A stretch of DNA of 64,000 nt, taken from assembly GCA_965227905.1 (NCBI GenBank), contig OZ245780.1, positions 5,394,001-5,458,000 of the forward strand. Direction: 5' to 3'. The DNA is from CBDDHT01 sp965227905 (lineage in GTDB: Bacteria; Pseudomonadota; Alphaproteobacteria; Rhizobiales; Methyloligellaceae). The notes beneath the pieces are model-generated. The model made no database searches and was not told the origin of the DNA. It worked only from the letters and a program-made list of their open reading frames with translations. This document shows, piece by piece, positions 17,243-25,690 of this stretch. The number at the start of each line of letters is the position of its first letter. Position 1 is the stretch's first letter. Position numbers and translations under genes: made by a program.

Positions 17243-18586
17243 ATGGAAATGACCTCTCACGTTCTGCACCGACAACTTAAAACACCGATGCCAACGCTCG
17301 CCGGCGGCCAAGGCGTGTTTCTGACGGACACCGATGGGAAACGCTATCTCGATGGTTCGGGAGGCGCTGCAGTTTCGTGCCTTGGGCACGGTCATCCTCG
17401 CATTATCAATGCGGTCAAGAACCAGATCGAAAACGCGGCCTACGCCCATTCGTCCTTCTTTACGAATGCGCCGGCTGAAGAACTGGCAGAATGGCTCTCT
17501 ACGCGTGCCCCTGACGGCTTCGGTGCGGTCTCTTTCCTGGCCGGTGGATCGGAAGCCATGGAAGCGGCTCTGAAATTCGCGCGTCAAGTGCATCTGGAGC
17601 GCGGGCAGCCAGCCCGCACGCGCATCATTGCACGCCGGCAGTCCTATCACGGCTCGACCTTGGGCGGTCTGTCCGTCGGTGGCCATAAAGCCCGTCGCGA
17701 GAAATATGAGGACATGTTGAGCGGCGCCATGAGCCATATCGAGCCTTGCTACGCCTACAGATACCAGCAGGAGGGAGAGACGGACGAAGCCTATGGCAAA
17801 CGAGCGGCCGCAGCGCTCGAAGCCGAAATTCAGCGCCTTGGCCCCGAAACTGTCGCCGCTTTTGTCGCGGAAACCGTTGTGGGTTCGACACTCGGCGCCG
17901 TCACAGCGGCGCCCGGCTACTTCTCGGAAGTCAGGCGCATCTGCGACCAGCATGGCATCCTGTTGATTCTCGACGAGGTCATGTGCGGAATGGGGCGCAC
18001 AGGTGCTCTCTTCGCCTGCTCACAGGAAGATGTCGTCCCGGATATGATTGCCTGTGCAAAGGGTCTGGGAGCCGGTTATCAACCGATCGGTGCGTTGCTT
18101 GTTCGCTCCGAACTTGCCGAGGCCGTGCGGGCCGGTACCGGAGCCGTCGAGAATGGGCATACCTATATGGCACACGCAACGGCCTGTGCCGGAGCACTCG
18201 AGGTTCAAAAAGTTATCGAAGACGACAACCTTCTGCCGCAGGTCAGCGCACGCGGCGACTATCTGACAACGCTCCTCACGGATCGTTTTGCCCAGCATCC
18301 CCATGTCGGTGATGTGCGCGGCCGAGGTCTGTTCATTGCGGTCGAATTCGTTTCCGACCGCTCGACCAAGGAACCTTTTGCGCCCGAGCTCAATATGGCA
18401 TCCCGCCTGAAGGCGAAAACCTTCCAGAACGGCCTCCTTACATATCCCGCCAACGGTACGGTCGACGGCACGCGGGGCGACCATGTGCTCCTTGCACCGG
18501 CCTTTATTATCGGCGAAGACGAGTTGGATATGCTCGCCGATCGCCTGGATGAGAGCGTTCAACAAGTCATCGGTGACATACTCTGA
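17243..18586 (+). CDS. Class III PLP-dependent aminotransferase
   Basis: 447 residues. Typical class III features are GKRYLDGSGGAAVSCLGHGH, SFLAGGSEAMEAALKFARQ, the YHGSTLGGLSVGG phosphate-binding region, LILDEVMCGMGRTG with the ring-binding Asp, and the Schiff-base lysine in ACAKGLGAGYQPIGA. The amino donor and acceptor cannot be read from sequence. The next gene, 7 bases downstream, encodes a BKACE-type beta-keto acid cleavage enzyme, so the pair probably converts an amino acid to a beta-keto acid and then splits it with acetyl-CoA (inference). The start may be 17243 or 17249; AAGGA suits the second better. Confidence 0.87.
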   Translation: MEMTSHVLHRQLKTPMPTLAGGQGVFLTDTDGKRYLDGSGGAAVSCLGHGHPRIINAVKNQIENAAYAHSSFFTNAPAEELAEWLSTRAPDGFGAVSFLAGGSEAMEAALKFARQVHLERGQPARTRIIARRQSYHGSTLGGLSVGGHKARREKYEDMLSGAMSHIEPCYAYRYQQEGETDEAYGKRAAAALEAEIQRLGPETVAAFVAETVVGSTLGAVTAAPGYFSEVRRICDQHGILLILDEVMCGMGRTGALFACSQEDVVPDMIACAKGLGAGYQPIGALLVRSELAEAVRAGTGAVENGHTYMAHATACAGALEVQKVIEDDNLLPQVSARGDYLTTLLTDRFAQHPHVGDVRGRGLFIAVEFVSDRSTKEPFAPELNMASRLKAKTFQNGLLTYPANGTVDGTRGDHVLLAPAFIIGEDELDMLADRLDESVQQVIGDIL

Positions 18587-18593
18587 AAGGACG

Positions 18594-19427
18594 ATGACTG
18601 TGGCTGGCGATCTTATCATGATGGTGGCGCCAAATGGCGGACGCCGCTCCAAAGCCGATCATCCGGCGATCCCACTAACGATTGCCGAGATGGTCGAGGA
18701 TGTGGCGCGTTGCCGTGACAGCGGCACGGCCATGGCTCACATACATGTTCGCACGCGCGATGGCGATCACACGCTCGATCCAGGGCTTTATCGTGAAGCC
18801 ATTTCGGCTATCGAAGAAAAGGTTGGAGACGATCTGGTCGTTCAGGTCACGACAGAGGCTATCGGGCAGTATGCGCCGGACGAGCAAATGGCCGTGGTCA
18901 AGGACTTGAAACCAAGAGCCGTCTCGATCGCCCTTCAAGAAATCCTTCCGGAAGACGGGGATACAGCCGAATTCGGCGAATTCCTGCATTGGATGAAGGA
19001 GGCTGACGTCTGGCCTCAGTTCATCCTCTATGGACCTGATAATCTCGTGCGCTTCCAGGACCTCATGAGCCAAGGCCTGGTACCCTTCGCCGAGCCGAGT
19101 GTCCTGTTCGTTCTTGGGCGATATTCGCAAGGCCTGGAAGCCGACCCTGCCGACCTGCAGCCCTTTCTCGATGCCCGAGAGGCAGAGAACCTCATCTGGT
19201 GTTTTTGTGCCTTTGGAACCCGCGTGTTCGAATGCGCCAAGCGCGTCATGAGCGAAGGCGGTCATGTGCGCATCGGCCTGGAGAACAATTACTGGTTGCC
19301 CGATGGCAAGCGGACAGGATCCAACGCCGACTTGATGCAAGCCACTGCGGAGACGGCTGCAAAAGTCGGCCGGACGCCGATGACAGCAACGGAAATCCGT
19401 GCCTTGCGCGCACGGTCTATGGCTTAA
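18594..19427 (+). CDS. BKACE family beta-keto acid cleavage enzyme
   Basis: 277 residues, DUF849/BKACE length. The start at 18594 (AAGGA just upstream) gives the family N-terminus (LIMMVAPNGGRRSKADHPAI, PLTIAEMVEDVARCRDSG). The zinc-site HxH is visible in MAHIHVRTRDGDHTLDPGLY, and later blocks are QVTTEAIGQY, PEDGDTAEF, GGHVRIGLENNYWLPDG. The zinc-binding His and Glu residues expected for BKACE seem present. These enzymes condense a beta-keto acid with acetyl-CoA to give acetoacetate and a new acyl-CoA. The substrate depends on the neighbouring aminotransferase and is unknown. Confidence 0.85.
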   Translation: MTVAGDLIMMVAPNGGRRSKADHPAIPLTIAEMVEDVARCRDSGTAMAHIHVRTRDGDHTLDPGLYREAISAIEEKVGDDLVVQVTTEAIGQYAPDEQMAVVKDLKPRAVSIALQEILPEDGDTAEFGEFLHWMKEADVWPQFILYGPDNLVRFQDLMSQGLVPFAEPSVLFVLGRYSQGLEADPADLQPFLDAREAENLIWCFCAFGTRVFECAKRVMSEGGHVRIGLENNYWLPDGKRTGSNADLMQATAETAAKVGRTPMTATEIRALRARSMA

Positions 19428-19504
19428 CCCGCGATCCGTGAGAGCGTGATTGGAATGACCCGATACTCCCGCCTCTCTAAAGCCTGATCGAGACGAGAAT
19501 CCAG

Positions 19505-19870
19505 TCAGCCGCGGTTCATACCCTTTTCTTCAAGCTCTTCAAGATACACGGCCCAGCGCTCGTCTTTCTCGGTCCCCAGCTCATGGAGATACCCCCAGGA
19601 ATAGAGCCCTGTATTGTGGCTGTCATCGAACTGAATCTTCAGCGCATAGTTGCCTGTTTGCTCAAGGGATGAAATTCGCACGTTTTTCTTGCCGCCCACG
19701 GTCACACGTTGATCCGGGCTGTGGCCCTGCACCTCGGCACTTGGGCTGTGCACGCGCAGATACTCCGCACTCATCGTGAAGGACGACTCGTCGTCGAAAG
19801 AGACGGTCAATGCGTCCTTTTCCTTGTTCAAACGGATTTCCGTTGGCCAGACGCTTGATTGCATAGACAT
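19505..19870 (-). CDS. DUF971 (gamma-butyrobetaine hydroxylase-like N-terminal) protein
   Basis: 121 residues. The DUF971 pattern is clear: WPTEIRLNKEKDALTVSFDD, EYLRVHSPSAEVQGH, then YALKIQFDDSHNTGLYSWGYLHELG. The Cys residues that bind zinc in the related butyrobetaine hydroxylase domain are absent here (HSPSAEVQG). DUF971 is sometimes fused to Mrp/ApbC Fe-S carriers, so an Fe-S link is possible. The start is uncertain between 19870 and 19864; no strong ribosome-binding site. The 5' end lies 63 bases from the start of the divergent protease-like gene. Confidence 0.75.
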   Translation of the reverse strand: MSMQSSVWPTEIRLNKEKDALTVSFDDESSFTMSAEYLRVHSPSAEVQGHSPDQRVTVGGKKNVRISSLEQTGNYALKIQFDDSHNTGLYSWGYLHELGTEKDERWAVYLEELEEKGMNRG

Positions 19871-19933
19871 AATGGTCGTAATCCAGGCTCGTTGTTCGGG
19901 AATTGCCTGAAAATTAGGGATGTCGCGAAGCAA

Positions 19934-20893
19934 ATGCAACGCACACGCGTCACAAAGACACGGACAGATTGGCCGCGCGCATGGAGCGGCCGGCAAGGTA
20001 TTTCGTCGACGACATTGTTTTTGTTTGTCGCAATCATAGTTGCTGTTGCATCGCAGGCAGCTGCCGAGCCGACCAAACCCGCCGTCCCGCCTGGCTCCGA
20101 TCCCGGCGGGATCGCCGTGGCGCATATCGATACCGGGGTCAATTATACCTTGCCAGACATCGCCAAGCGTCTTGCACGCAGCGCCGACGGCAGCATTCTC
20201 GGTTTTGATTTTGCTGACGATGATCGCCAACCTCTGGATCTGGCACCTGGCCGGAAAGGGCCCAATCCCATTCGTCACGGGACAGGTGTCGCGGCTATCC
20301 TGCTGCGCGAAGCACCGAAGGCCAGACTGGTTCCCTATCGGTTCAAATCTGGTGACCCTTCGGTTTTTGCCAGGATCGTCAAAGCCATCGCCACAAGCCC
20401 TGCTCGGATCGCCGCGATGCCGCTTGGCGGCTATAAAGAGAAGGACTGGCTGGCCTTTCGCGATGCAGCACTCGCTCACCCTGAAATCCTCTTTGTTCTT
20501 TCTGCCGGGAACGACGGATGGAACCTGGATGAGCGCCGCGTCTTCCCCGCGGCGTTCGGGCTGGACAATACGATCGTTGTCACGTCGACGGACCCCTTTG
20601 CACGCATTCCCGCGGACTCGAACTGGGGTCCCGGAACGGTCGATATCTCCACGCCCGCTGAGCGTTTGAAGTCGATCACCTATGAGGGCACGCCGCACAT
20701 TGTGTCTGGATCGAGCTACGCTGTCCCACGGATCGCCGCACTTGCCGCGCGCCTGAAAGCGCGCAATCCGGATTGGACCACCAAACAACTGAAATCGGCG
20801 ATCCTTTCATTTGCCGGCCCCTCGCCAGCGGATCGGACGCCGGTCACGAAACATGGCTGGATACCCGACCCGCTTCGTCTGGCCGCCCCCTAA
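19934..20893 (+). CDS. Secreted subtilisin-like (S8) serine peptidase
   Basis: 319 residues from the ATG at 19934; a longer frame to 19859 would overlap the divergent DUF971 gene. A basic N-terminus and a hydrophobic helix (TTLFLFVAIIVAVASQAAAE) form a signal sequence. The subtilase triad is present: Asp in VAHIDTGVNY, His in RHGTGVAAIL, Ser in SGSSYAVPRIAALAA (canonical GTSxAxP), and the oxyanion Asn in LSAGNDGWN. It is a compact S8 domain without an obvious propeptide. The target is unknown. The next gene downstream, 37 bases away, encodes a small secreted protein. Confidence 0.85.
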   Translation: MQRTRVTKTRTDWPRAWSGRQGISSTTLFLFVAIIVAVASQAAAEPTKPAVPPGSDPGGIAVAHIDTGVNYTLPDIAKRLARSADGSILGFDFADDDRQPLDLAPGRKGPNPIRHGTGVAAILLREAPKARLVPYRFKSGDPSVFARIVKAIATSPARIAAMPLGGYKEKDWLAFRDAALAHPEILFVLSAGNDGWNLDERRVFPAAFGLDNTIVVTSTDPFARIPADSNWGPGTVDISTPAERLKSITYEGTPHIVSGSSYAVPRIAALAARLKARNPDWTTKQLKSAILSFAGPSPADRTPVTKHGWIPDPLRLAAP

Positions 20894-20930
20894 TATCGAT
20901 GCCCCGCGCTTTTTCCTATCGGAGGTACCA

Positions 20931-21335
20931 ATGCTCAGATCAGTCTTCGGATTTTGTCTCCTGGCAGCCCTAACGCTTGGCGCTCCTGCGCCGCCGGTAC
21001 AAGCGCAAGTCCTGAGCATCCTCGGAACGTGGACAGGCACCGCATCTCAGAACTCCGGCGCATCGGGATACAAAGTCGTGATCAACATTACAGAGCATGG
21101 TGGTACGACCGACTATCCCGGGCTGAAATGCGGCGGCAGGCTGGTTCGCGTCGGTACAGCCGATGGCTTTGTCTTTTTCAGTGAATCCATCACGCGCGGT
21201 GGCACCGAGACGGGCGGTGATTGCATCGATGGCTCAATCACAGTCGCACAAAGCGGCAAGGAACTCATTTGGGGCTGGGTCGGCCACCACGGAGGCGACA
21301 TATATGTCGCCTGGAGCAAACTGACCCGCAAGTAA
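20931..21335 (+). CDS. Small secreted protein, unknown function
   Basis: 134 residues with an excellent ribosome-binding site (GGAGG, 5 bases). The signal peptide MLRSVFGFCLLAALTLGAPA ends at about VQA-QV. The mature part is about 110 residues of predicted beta structure beginning LGTWTGTASQNSGASGYKVV and containing two cysteines (LKCGGRL, GDCIDGS) likely to form a disulfide. I do not recognise a family; the shape resembles small beta-barrel proteins. It follows the S8 peptidase gene and may be co-transcribed. It is convergent with the carboxyltransferase gene (11 bases apart). Confidence 0.7.
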   Translation: MLRSVFGFCLLAALTLGAPAPPVQAQVLSILGTWTGTASQNSGASGYKVVINITEHGGTTDYPGLKCGGRLVRVGTADGFVFFSESITRGGTETGGDCIDGSITVAQSGKELIWGWVGHHGGDIYVAWSKLTRK

Positions 21336-21346
21336 CGCAAATCAGT

Positions 21347-22894
21347 TCACGGCCGAGCAGTAAAACGACTCTCGCCAAGGAGTTGCGGCAGGAGCGGTTG
21401 AACCCTGTCGATCCAACGGCACAACATGGGCCGGGTCTCGCGCGGATCGATCAGCTCATGGACTGAGAAGGCTTCGGCACGGGGGAATGGCGATTGCTTG
21501 GCCGCCAACTGCTCCTCCAGTTCTCGCCGCCTGGCATCCGGATCTTCAGCCTGGGCAATTTCTCGATGATAGGCGACGGCGACGCCGCCTTCGACCGGAA
21601 GCGGTCCGGTTTCGGCCGATGGCCAGGCCAGCACATAACCGTCGGGGCCGTAGTGGGCGGCCTGAGCAACGCCAAAGGAACGCCGGACCATGATGGAGGC
21701 CCAGGGTACGGTGCTCATGGCGGCGGTAAGAACGGTGCCGGCACCGTGGCGGATCGTTGCTTCACGTTCGGCCTTCGATCCGATCATGAAGCCCGGTTCA
21801 TCGACAAAACTCAGGACCGGTAGATGGAATGTCTCGCACAGTTCGATGAATCGCCTTGCCTTGTGTGCGCCATCGGCCGTCATCGCACCGGCAAGATAAC
21901 GCCCGTCATTGGCCCAAACACCAACGGTCTGGCCGTTCATGCGGGCAAGGCCCGTGATCTGCCCCCGGCCGTATCCCCACCCCATCTCAAAGAACGTCCC
22001 CCGATCGAGGACAAGCGCAAGGAGACGGCGCATGTCGAAAACCCGGCGGCGATCGCGCGGGATGATGTCGAGCAACGCCTCCTCCTGCCGGTCGACCGGA
22101 TCGTCACAGGCAACGTAGGGAGCCAGCTCCCAGACATTGCCGGGCAGATAGGTCAGGAAGCGTCGGATCTGAGCGAGCGCGTCCCGTTCGTCCTCGCTGG
22201 CATTGTCGACGGTCCCATTGCGCGTGTGCACATCGGCGCCACCGAGTTCGTCCTTGCTCTTCTTCTCTCCAATAGCGCGTTCCACCACGGCCGGTCCCGC
22301 GATGAGGACCTGTGCGGTCGAGCGCGACATGACGGAGAAATGGGATGCAACCAATCGGGCTGCAGGCAGGCCGGCGACAGCGCCCAGGGCGGCCGTTGCG
22401 ACAGGGACGCTCGCCATGGCTTGTGCAACCGAACGAAACCGTGGCGGTTGAAAAACCGGCGCGCTCAGTTTCTTGGTCTTTGATTTGCCGACACTTCCAC
22501 CCGCACCTTCATGCAAGCGGACAAGAGGCACGCGGTATTTTACAGCAAGCTCTTCCGTGTAGACGCTCTTGCGTAGCCCCGCCTCGGAGGGAGAGCCACC
22601 CCGAAGCGTGAAATCTTCTCCGCCGACTACACACGACCGCCCGTCAATCTTGCCGAAACCGAGGATAAAGTTGGCTGGTGAGAAATCCAGCAGTTCACCG
22701 TCAGGCCCGACCTCTGCGTCTCCTGCACCAATGCCAAGCTCCTCGAAAGAGCCATCATCCAGCAGGGCGTCTATCCGTTCGCGGATTGTCAGCCGGCCTT
22801 TGCGGTGCTGGGCTGCTATCGCTTTCGCACCACCCTGCGCCTTCGCGCGTTCTCGCCGTTTGAAAATCTTGCGTACGTCGTCGTCCCAGGTCAT
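21347..22894 (-). CDS. Acyl-CoA carboxylase carboxyltransferase (beta) subunit-like
   Basis: 515 residues from the ATG at 22894. It has the two crotonase-like halves of the PccB/AccD family: N-terminal RKGRLTIRERIDALLDDGSFEE, GRSCVVGGEDFTLRGGS, HEGAGGSVG; C-terminal RGQITGLARMNGQTVGVWAN, FVDEPGFMIGSKAEREATIRHGAG and ASIMVRRSFGVAQAAHYGP. It would move CO2 from carboxybiotin to an acyl-CoA. No biotin carboxylase or biotin carrier gene lies nearby, so it either works with a distant partner or has another role. It starts 31 bases after the MFS gene and is probably in one operon with it. Confidence 0.85.
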   Translation of the reverse strand: MTWDDDVRKIFKRRERAKAQGGAKAIAAQHRKGRLTIRERIDALLDDGSFEELGIGAGDAEVGPDGELLDFSPANFILGFGKIDGRSCVVGGEDFTLRGGSPSEAGLRKSVYTEELAVKYRVPLVRLHEGAGGSVGKSKTKKLSAPVFQPPRFRSVAQAMASVPVATAALGAVAGLPAARLVASHFSVMSRSTAQVLIAGPAVVERAIGEKKSKDELGGADVHTRNGTVDNASEDERDALAQIRRFLTYLPGNVWELAPYVACDDPVDRQEEALLDIIPRDRRRVFDMRRLLALVLDRGTFFEMGWGYGRGQITGLARMNGQTVGVWANDGRYLAGAMTADGAHKARRFIELCETFHLPVLSFVDEPGFMIGSKAEREATIRHGAGTVLTAAMSTVPWASIMVRRSFGVAQAAHYGPDGYVLAWPSAETGPLPVEGGVAVAYHREIAQAEDPDARRRELEEQLAAKQSPFPRAEAFSVHELIDPRETRPMLCRWIDRVQPLLPQLLGESRFTARP

Positions 22895-22925
22895 GGCTGA
22901 AATCTCGCGGTTGAGAAGTGCAGTG

Positions 22926-24155
22926 CTAATCGTCGACACTCGTTTGGCGGGCGGTTGCCGCAAGGGCTGCAAAACAGAGGATACCGCCAATCACATACCA
23001 GACGAGAATTTGCTGGATTTCCTGATACGGCATCGGCGCAGCCCCTGTCGCCGACAAAGATGCCAGTGCAAGAGTCGCTGCAAAGAACAAGCGCCCGCAA
23101 AAACTCTGCAGTGACATGTAAGTCGCGCGGCTGTCATCTCGCAGCATCGGTTGAACGCGCGCCAAGATAAACGGTTTGGATAGTGAATCGGGCACCATGC
23201 GGAAAAAGAGAAGCGCGATCGCAAGCGCATCATTGGTCAGTGCAAGAATACCGCACAGCGCAATCTGCATGGAAAATGCAAGGAGCAACATTGCCGGCAG
23301 GCCAAGCCAATCCCGCAGCCGCGGCGCCATGAGGGAGGTGATGACAGACAGAACCATCATCAATGCCGAGACCACACCGCTAACGATTGGGGCCTCGCTC
23401 TCGAACCCGGTTTCCTTCAGAGCCTCCAGAATGAACGGCTGACCGAACACGAAGGGAATATGGCTGAACACGTACATCAAGACGACCAGCACAAAGAGCC
23501 AGATGAGAACCGGCTCGGTAAGGGACTTCTTTAGCGAACGAAGTCGCGCCAGTTCACCGACCCGCGTCGTCGTAGTCTGGTGCCGGGCAGGTTCCCTGAA
23601 TAGGAACGCGATGACCAAAACAGCGGCGAAGGCCGCTGCTCCTGCTACGAATGGAAGCGTATTTGTGTGAAACGACAAGACACCGCCGACAACCGCCGAG
23701 AGTGCCAAAGCAGCGAATGAGAACCGCCAGGCCCGCATTTCCTGTCGTTCGATTTCATTTTGTCGGTCAATTGCGGTCAGGGACTCATACAACAAGGCAC
23801 TGTCTGTGCCCGACGCAAAAGCCGCGCTTGCGCCCAGAAGGATCTGCGCGAGTGCGAAAACCTCGAAACTGGTCCCGACCGCTAACAGAGCCGCCCCGCC
23901 AAAACCTGCAATCGCCGAAGCGATTAGCGTGAACCTTCGCCCGAGCAGGTCGGACATATAGCCAGATGGCACCTCGAGAACAGTCGTCCCTACGTCATAG
24001 ATCGCATAAAGGAGGATAGCCTCCACCGCGGACAATTCGGTTTGAAAATATAGAAACCAGACGGCCTGCCAGAAGATCAGGTTCCGGCTAAAATTGAACC
24101 AGGGATACAGCGAAACATTTCTTGCCATGTCCGATCTGCAGGCAATCGAATTCAT
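22926..24155 (-). CDS. MFS transporter
   Basis: 409 residues with about 12 hydrophobic helices. The inter-helix 2-3 loop holds the MFS motif (SGYMSDLLGRRFTL, matching G-x3-D-x-x-GRR). The middle loop between the halves is basic (EPARHQTTTTRVGELARLRS). No substrate clue. An alternative start is the ATG at 24128. It lies 19 bases after the trypsin-like gene and before the carboxyltransferase gene, all on the minus strand. Confidence 0.87.
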   Translation of the reverse strand: MNSIACRSDMARNVSLYPWFNFSRNLIFWQAVWFLYFQTELSAVEAILLYAIYDVGTTVLEVPSGYMSDLLGRRFTLIASAIAGFGGAALLAVGTSFEVFALAQILLGASAAFASGTDSALLYESLTAIDRQNEIERQEMRAWRFSFAALALSAVVGGVLSFHTNTLPFVAGAAAFAAVLVIAFLFREPARHQTTTTRVGELARLRSLKKSLTEPVLIWLFVLVVLMYVFSHIPFVFGQPFILEALKETGFESEAPIVSGVVSALMMVLSVITSLMAPRLRDWLGLPAMLLLAFSMQIALCGILALTNDALAIALLFFRMVPDSLSKPFILARVQPMLRDDSRATYMSLQSFCGRLFFAATLALASLSATGAAPMPYQEIQQILVWYVIGGILCFAALAATARQTSVDD

Positions 24156-24174
24156 GGCCTAAAGACACACCCAA

Positions 24175-25371
24175 TCAATTCCGCTTTGGCGTTCGCGCCG
24201 GTGCATCGATGAACCGCTTCGCCGCCTCCAATGCGCCGGGATTGTGAATCTCGATCAGCTTCAGACCACGCGCGACCATCGCCTTGTCTTCAATCGATTT
24301 GCCGACACGGACTGCGAAACGTTGGACTTCCTGGTTTTCCGGAATGATCGTCAGCAGCCACCTGACATGGTCCGCAGCGTCTTTATAGCGCTGTGCGAAA
24401 CTGAGAATGACGACGATGCTCAACCGGGTATTGATCGCATTCGGATCCTTGTCCAGGCTCCGCTGAAAATAGCTGATCGACTGGTCGAACATCCGGCTGA
24501 TACCGAAGATCTGACCTGCGAGATCGTAGAGCTGTCGATTACCGCTGGCGGAGCAGGATCGGTCGATATCTTTGGCGATTCCCGGCGGTATGGTGTCGCG
24601 GGAGCGCCGTGCCTTGTCGACCAGGATCGTACACTCGCGATAGGCCTTGCCGATTGCGAGACTGGCCGCCTTGTGTTCAGGACCGCTGCTCTCCTTGAGC
24701 ATGGAAATCTGGGATGCGGGAATAGCCTCGTTCCGCCCCTCGCCGCCCGATGTTGCAATCGCGACGAGCTTGCCATCGGCATTGACCAACGCGCCGCCGC
24801 TGACGCCCGGTTGGCTTTGTGCCGTGTGATAGAGGCGGGCATAGGGCTTGCCTTCCGCCGGTTTCAACAGCAGATCGCCCTTCTTGAAGATGCCGATCGC
24901 TTTACGCGAAAGATCGAAACCTACCGTGTAGTAGCTTCCCTCGAAATCCTTTGCCGGCGCGAGAAAGGGACCCTCCGGGAGTGCGGCACGAATGAGGATA
25001 AGGTCCCCCGCAAAAGTCGTTGGGATCGCCTCACCATCGATCGTACTGCCATTGGCGAGCGTGATCTTGACGGTTGTCTCATCGGCAACCACGTGGCGGT
25101 TCGAGACAAGCATATCGGGAGCAATTCGCACGGCAGAACCGAAGGGATCGAATGCGCCGATCTGGAACACGGCCGCCTGCGCGGCACAGACCGGGTCAGG
25201 TACACTGCAATCTTCCGCCGCGTGCGCAGTATTTTCGCCAATGCCGGCCATCAACATCGAAACGATTGCGATTCCTGCGGCCCGTGACAGCCACAGGGGC
25301 GAAACGATATGATCGCCGACAACATCGCACCGCTTCAAGGAGTCCGCAGTGGACACATCTGACCCCGACAT
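24175..25371 (-). CDS. Secreted trypsin-like protease domain with TPR-like tail
   Basis: About 398 residues if the start is the ATG at 25371; the true start is uncertain (25257 is another ATG) because no good ribosome-binding site is visible and the gene overlaps the divergent DUF3144 gene. A hydrophobic export sequence (AAGIAIVSMLMAGIGENTAHA) is followed by a S1C-like domain: His in VSNRHVVADE, Asp in FAGDLILIRA, Ser in QPGVSGGALVNADG. From about residue 270 the protein is helical with TPR-like units (FDQSISYFQRSLDKDPNAIN, KDAADHVRWLLTIIP). Periplasmic protease or scaffold; no substrate known. Confidence 0.75.
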   Translation of the reverse strand: MSGSDVSTADSLKRCDVVGDHIVSPLWLSRAAGIAIVSMLMAGIGENTAHAAEDCSVPDPVCAAQAAVFQIGAFDPFGSAVRIAPDMLVSNRHVVADETTVKITLANGSTIDGEAIPTTFAGDLILIRAALPEGPFLAPAKDFEGSYYTVGFDLSRKAIGIFKKGDLLLKPAEGKPYARLYHTAQSQPGVSGGALVNADGKLVAIATSGGEGRNEAIPASQISMLKESSGPEHKAASLAIGKAYRECTILVDKARRSRDTIPPGIAKDIDRSCSASGNRQLYDLAGQIFGISRMFDQSISYFQRSLDKDPNAINTRLSIVVILSFAQRYKDAADHVRWLLTIIPENQEVQRFAVRVGKSIEDKAMVARGLKLIEIHNPGALEAAKRFIDAPARTPKRN

Positions 25372-25663
25372 GCCGAACCGCAAGGCTCGCCGCGCCGCCC
25401 GCAAAGAAGGCAAGCTCGATACAGCCGCCTTTCTGAAGGTTGCCGACAAATTCATCGATCTCGCCAACCGGGAAAATTCTACCGTCCAAGCAACCGAATT
25501 ACACATGGCGTTCCTCTTTGCCGCTGCCCGCTATAATGCCTATGTGGCCAAGACGGTGATGGGAGTCGATGAGCACGAAAAATTCGTCACCCATATGGTT
25601 GAACAATACAGGGAAATGCTTCGCCAGCATTTGGCCGACGAGACGCTCGGGCCGCCAGCCTGA
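25349..25663 (+). CDS. DUF3144 protein
   Basis: 104 residues from a GTG at 25349 with AAGGAG 6 bases upstream. The core FLKVADKFIDLANRENS, MAFLFAAARYNAYVAKTVM and MVEQYREMLRQHLAD matches the DUF3144 pattern (FIDLAN ... LYAAARFNAF ... EQYRKMLREN). It is a small soluble helical protein of unknown role. It overlaps the 5' end of the divergent trypsin-like gene if that gene starts at 25371, and converges with the ankyrin gene 27 bases downstream. Confidence 0.75.
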   Translation: MDTSDPDMPNRKARRAARKEGKLDTAAFLKVADKFIDLANRENSTVQATELHMAFLFAAARYNAYVAKTVMGVDEHEKFVTHMVEQYREMLRQHLADETLGPPA

Positions 25664-25690
25664 TTGGATTTCGTGCGCAATGGGTCGCGG

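Noticed and set aside
24244..25287. 347-residue frame on the plus strand
   Set aside because: Antisense to the trypsin-like/TPR gene with its clear catalytic motifs; a shadow of its codon pattern.
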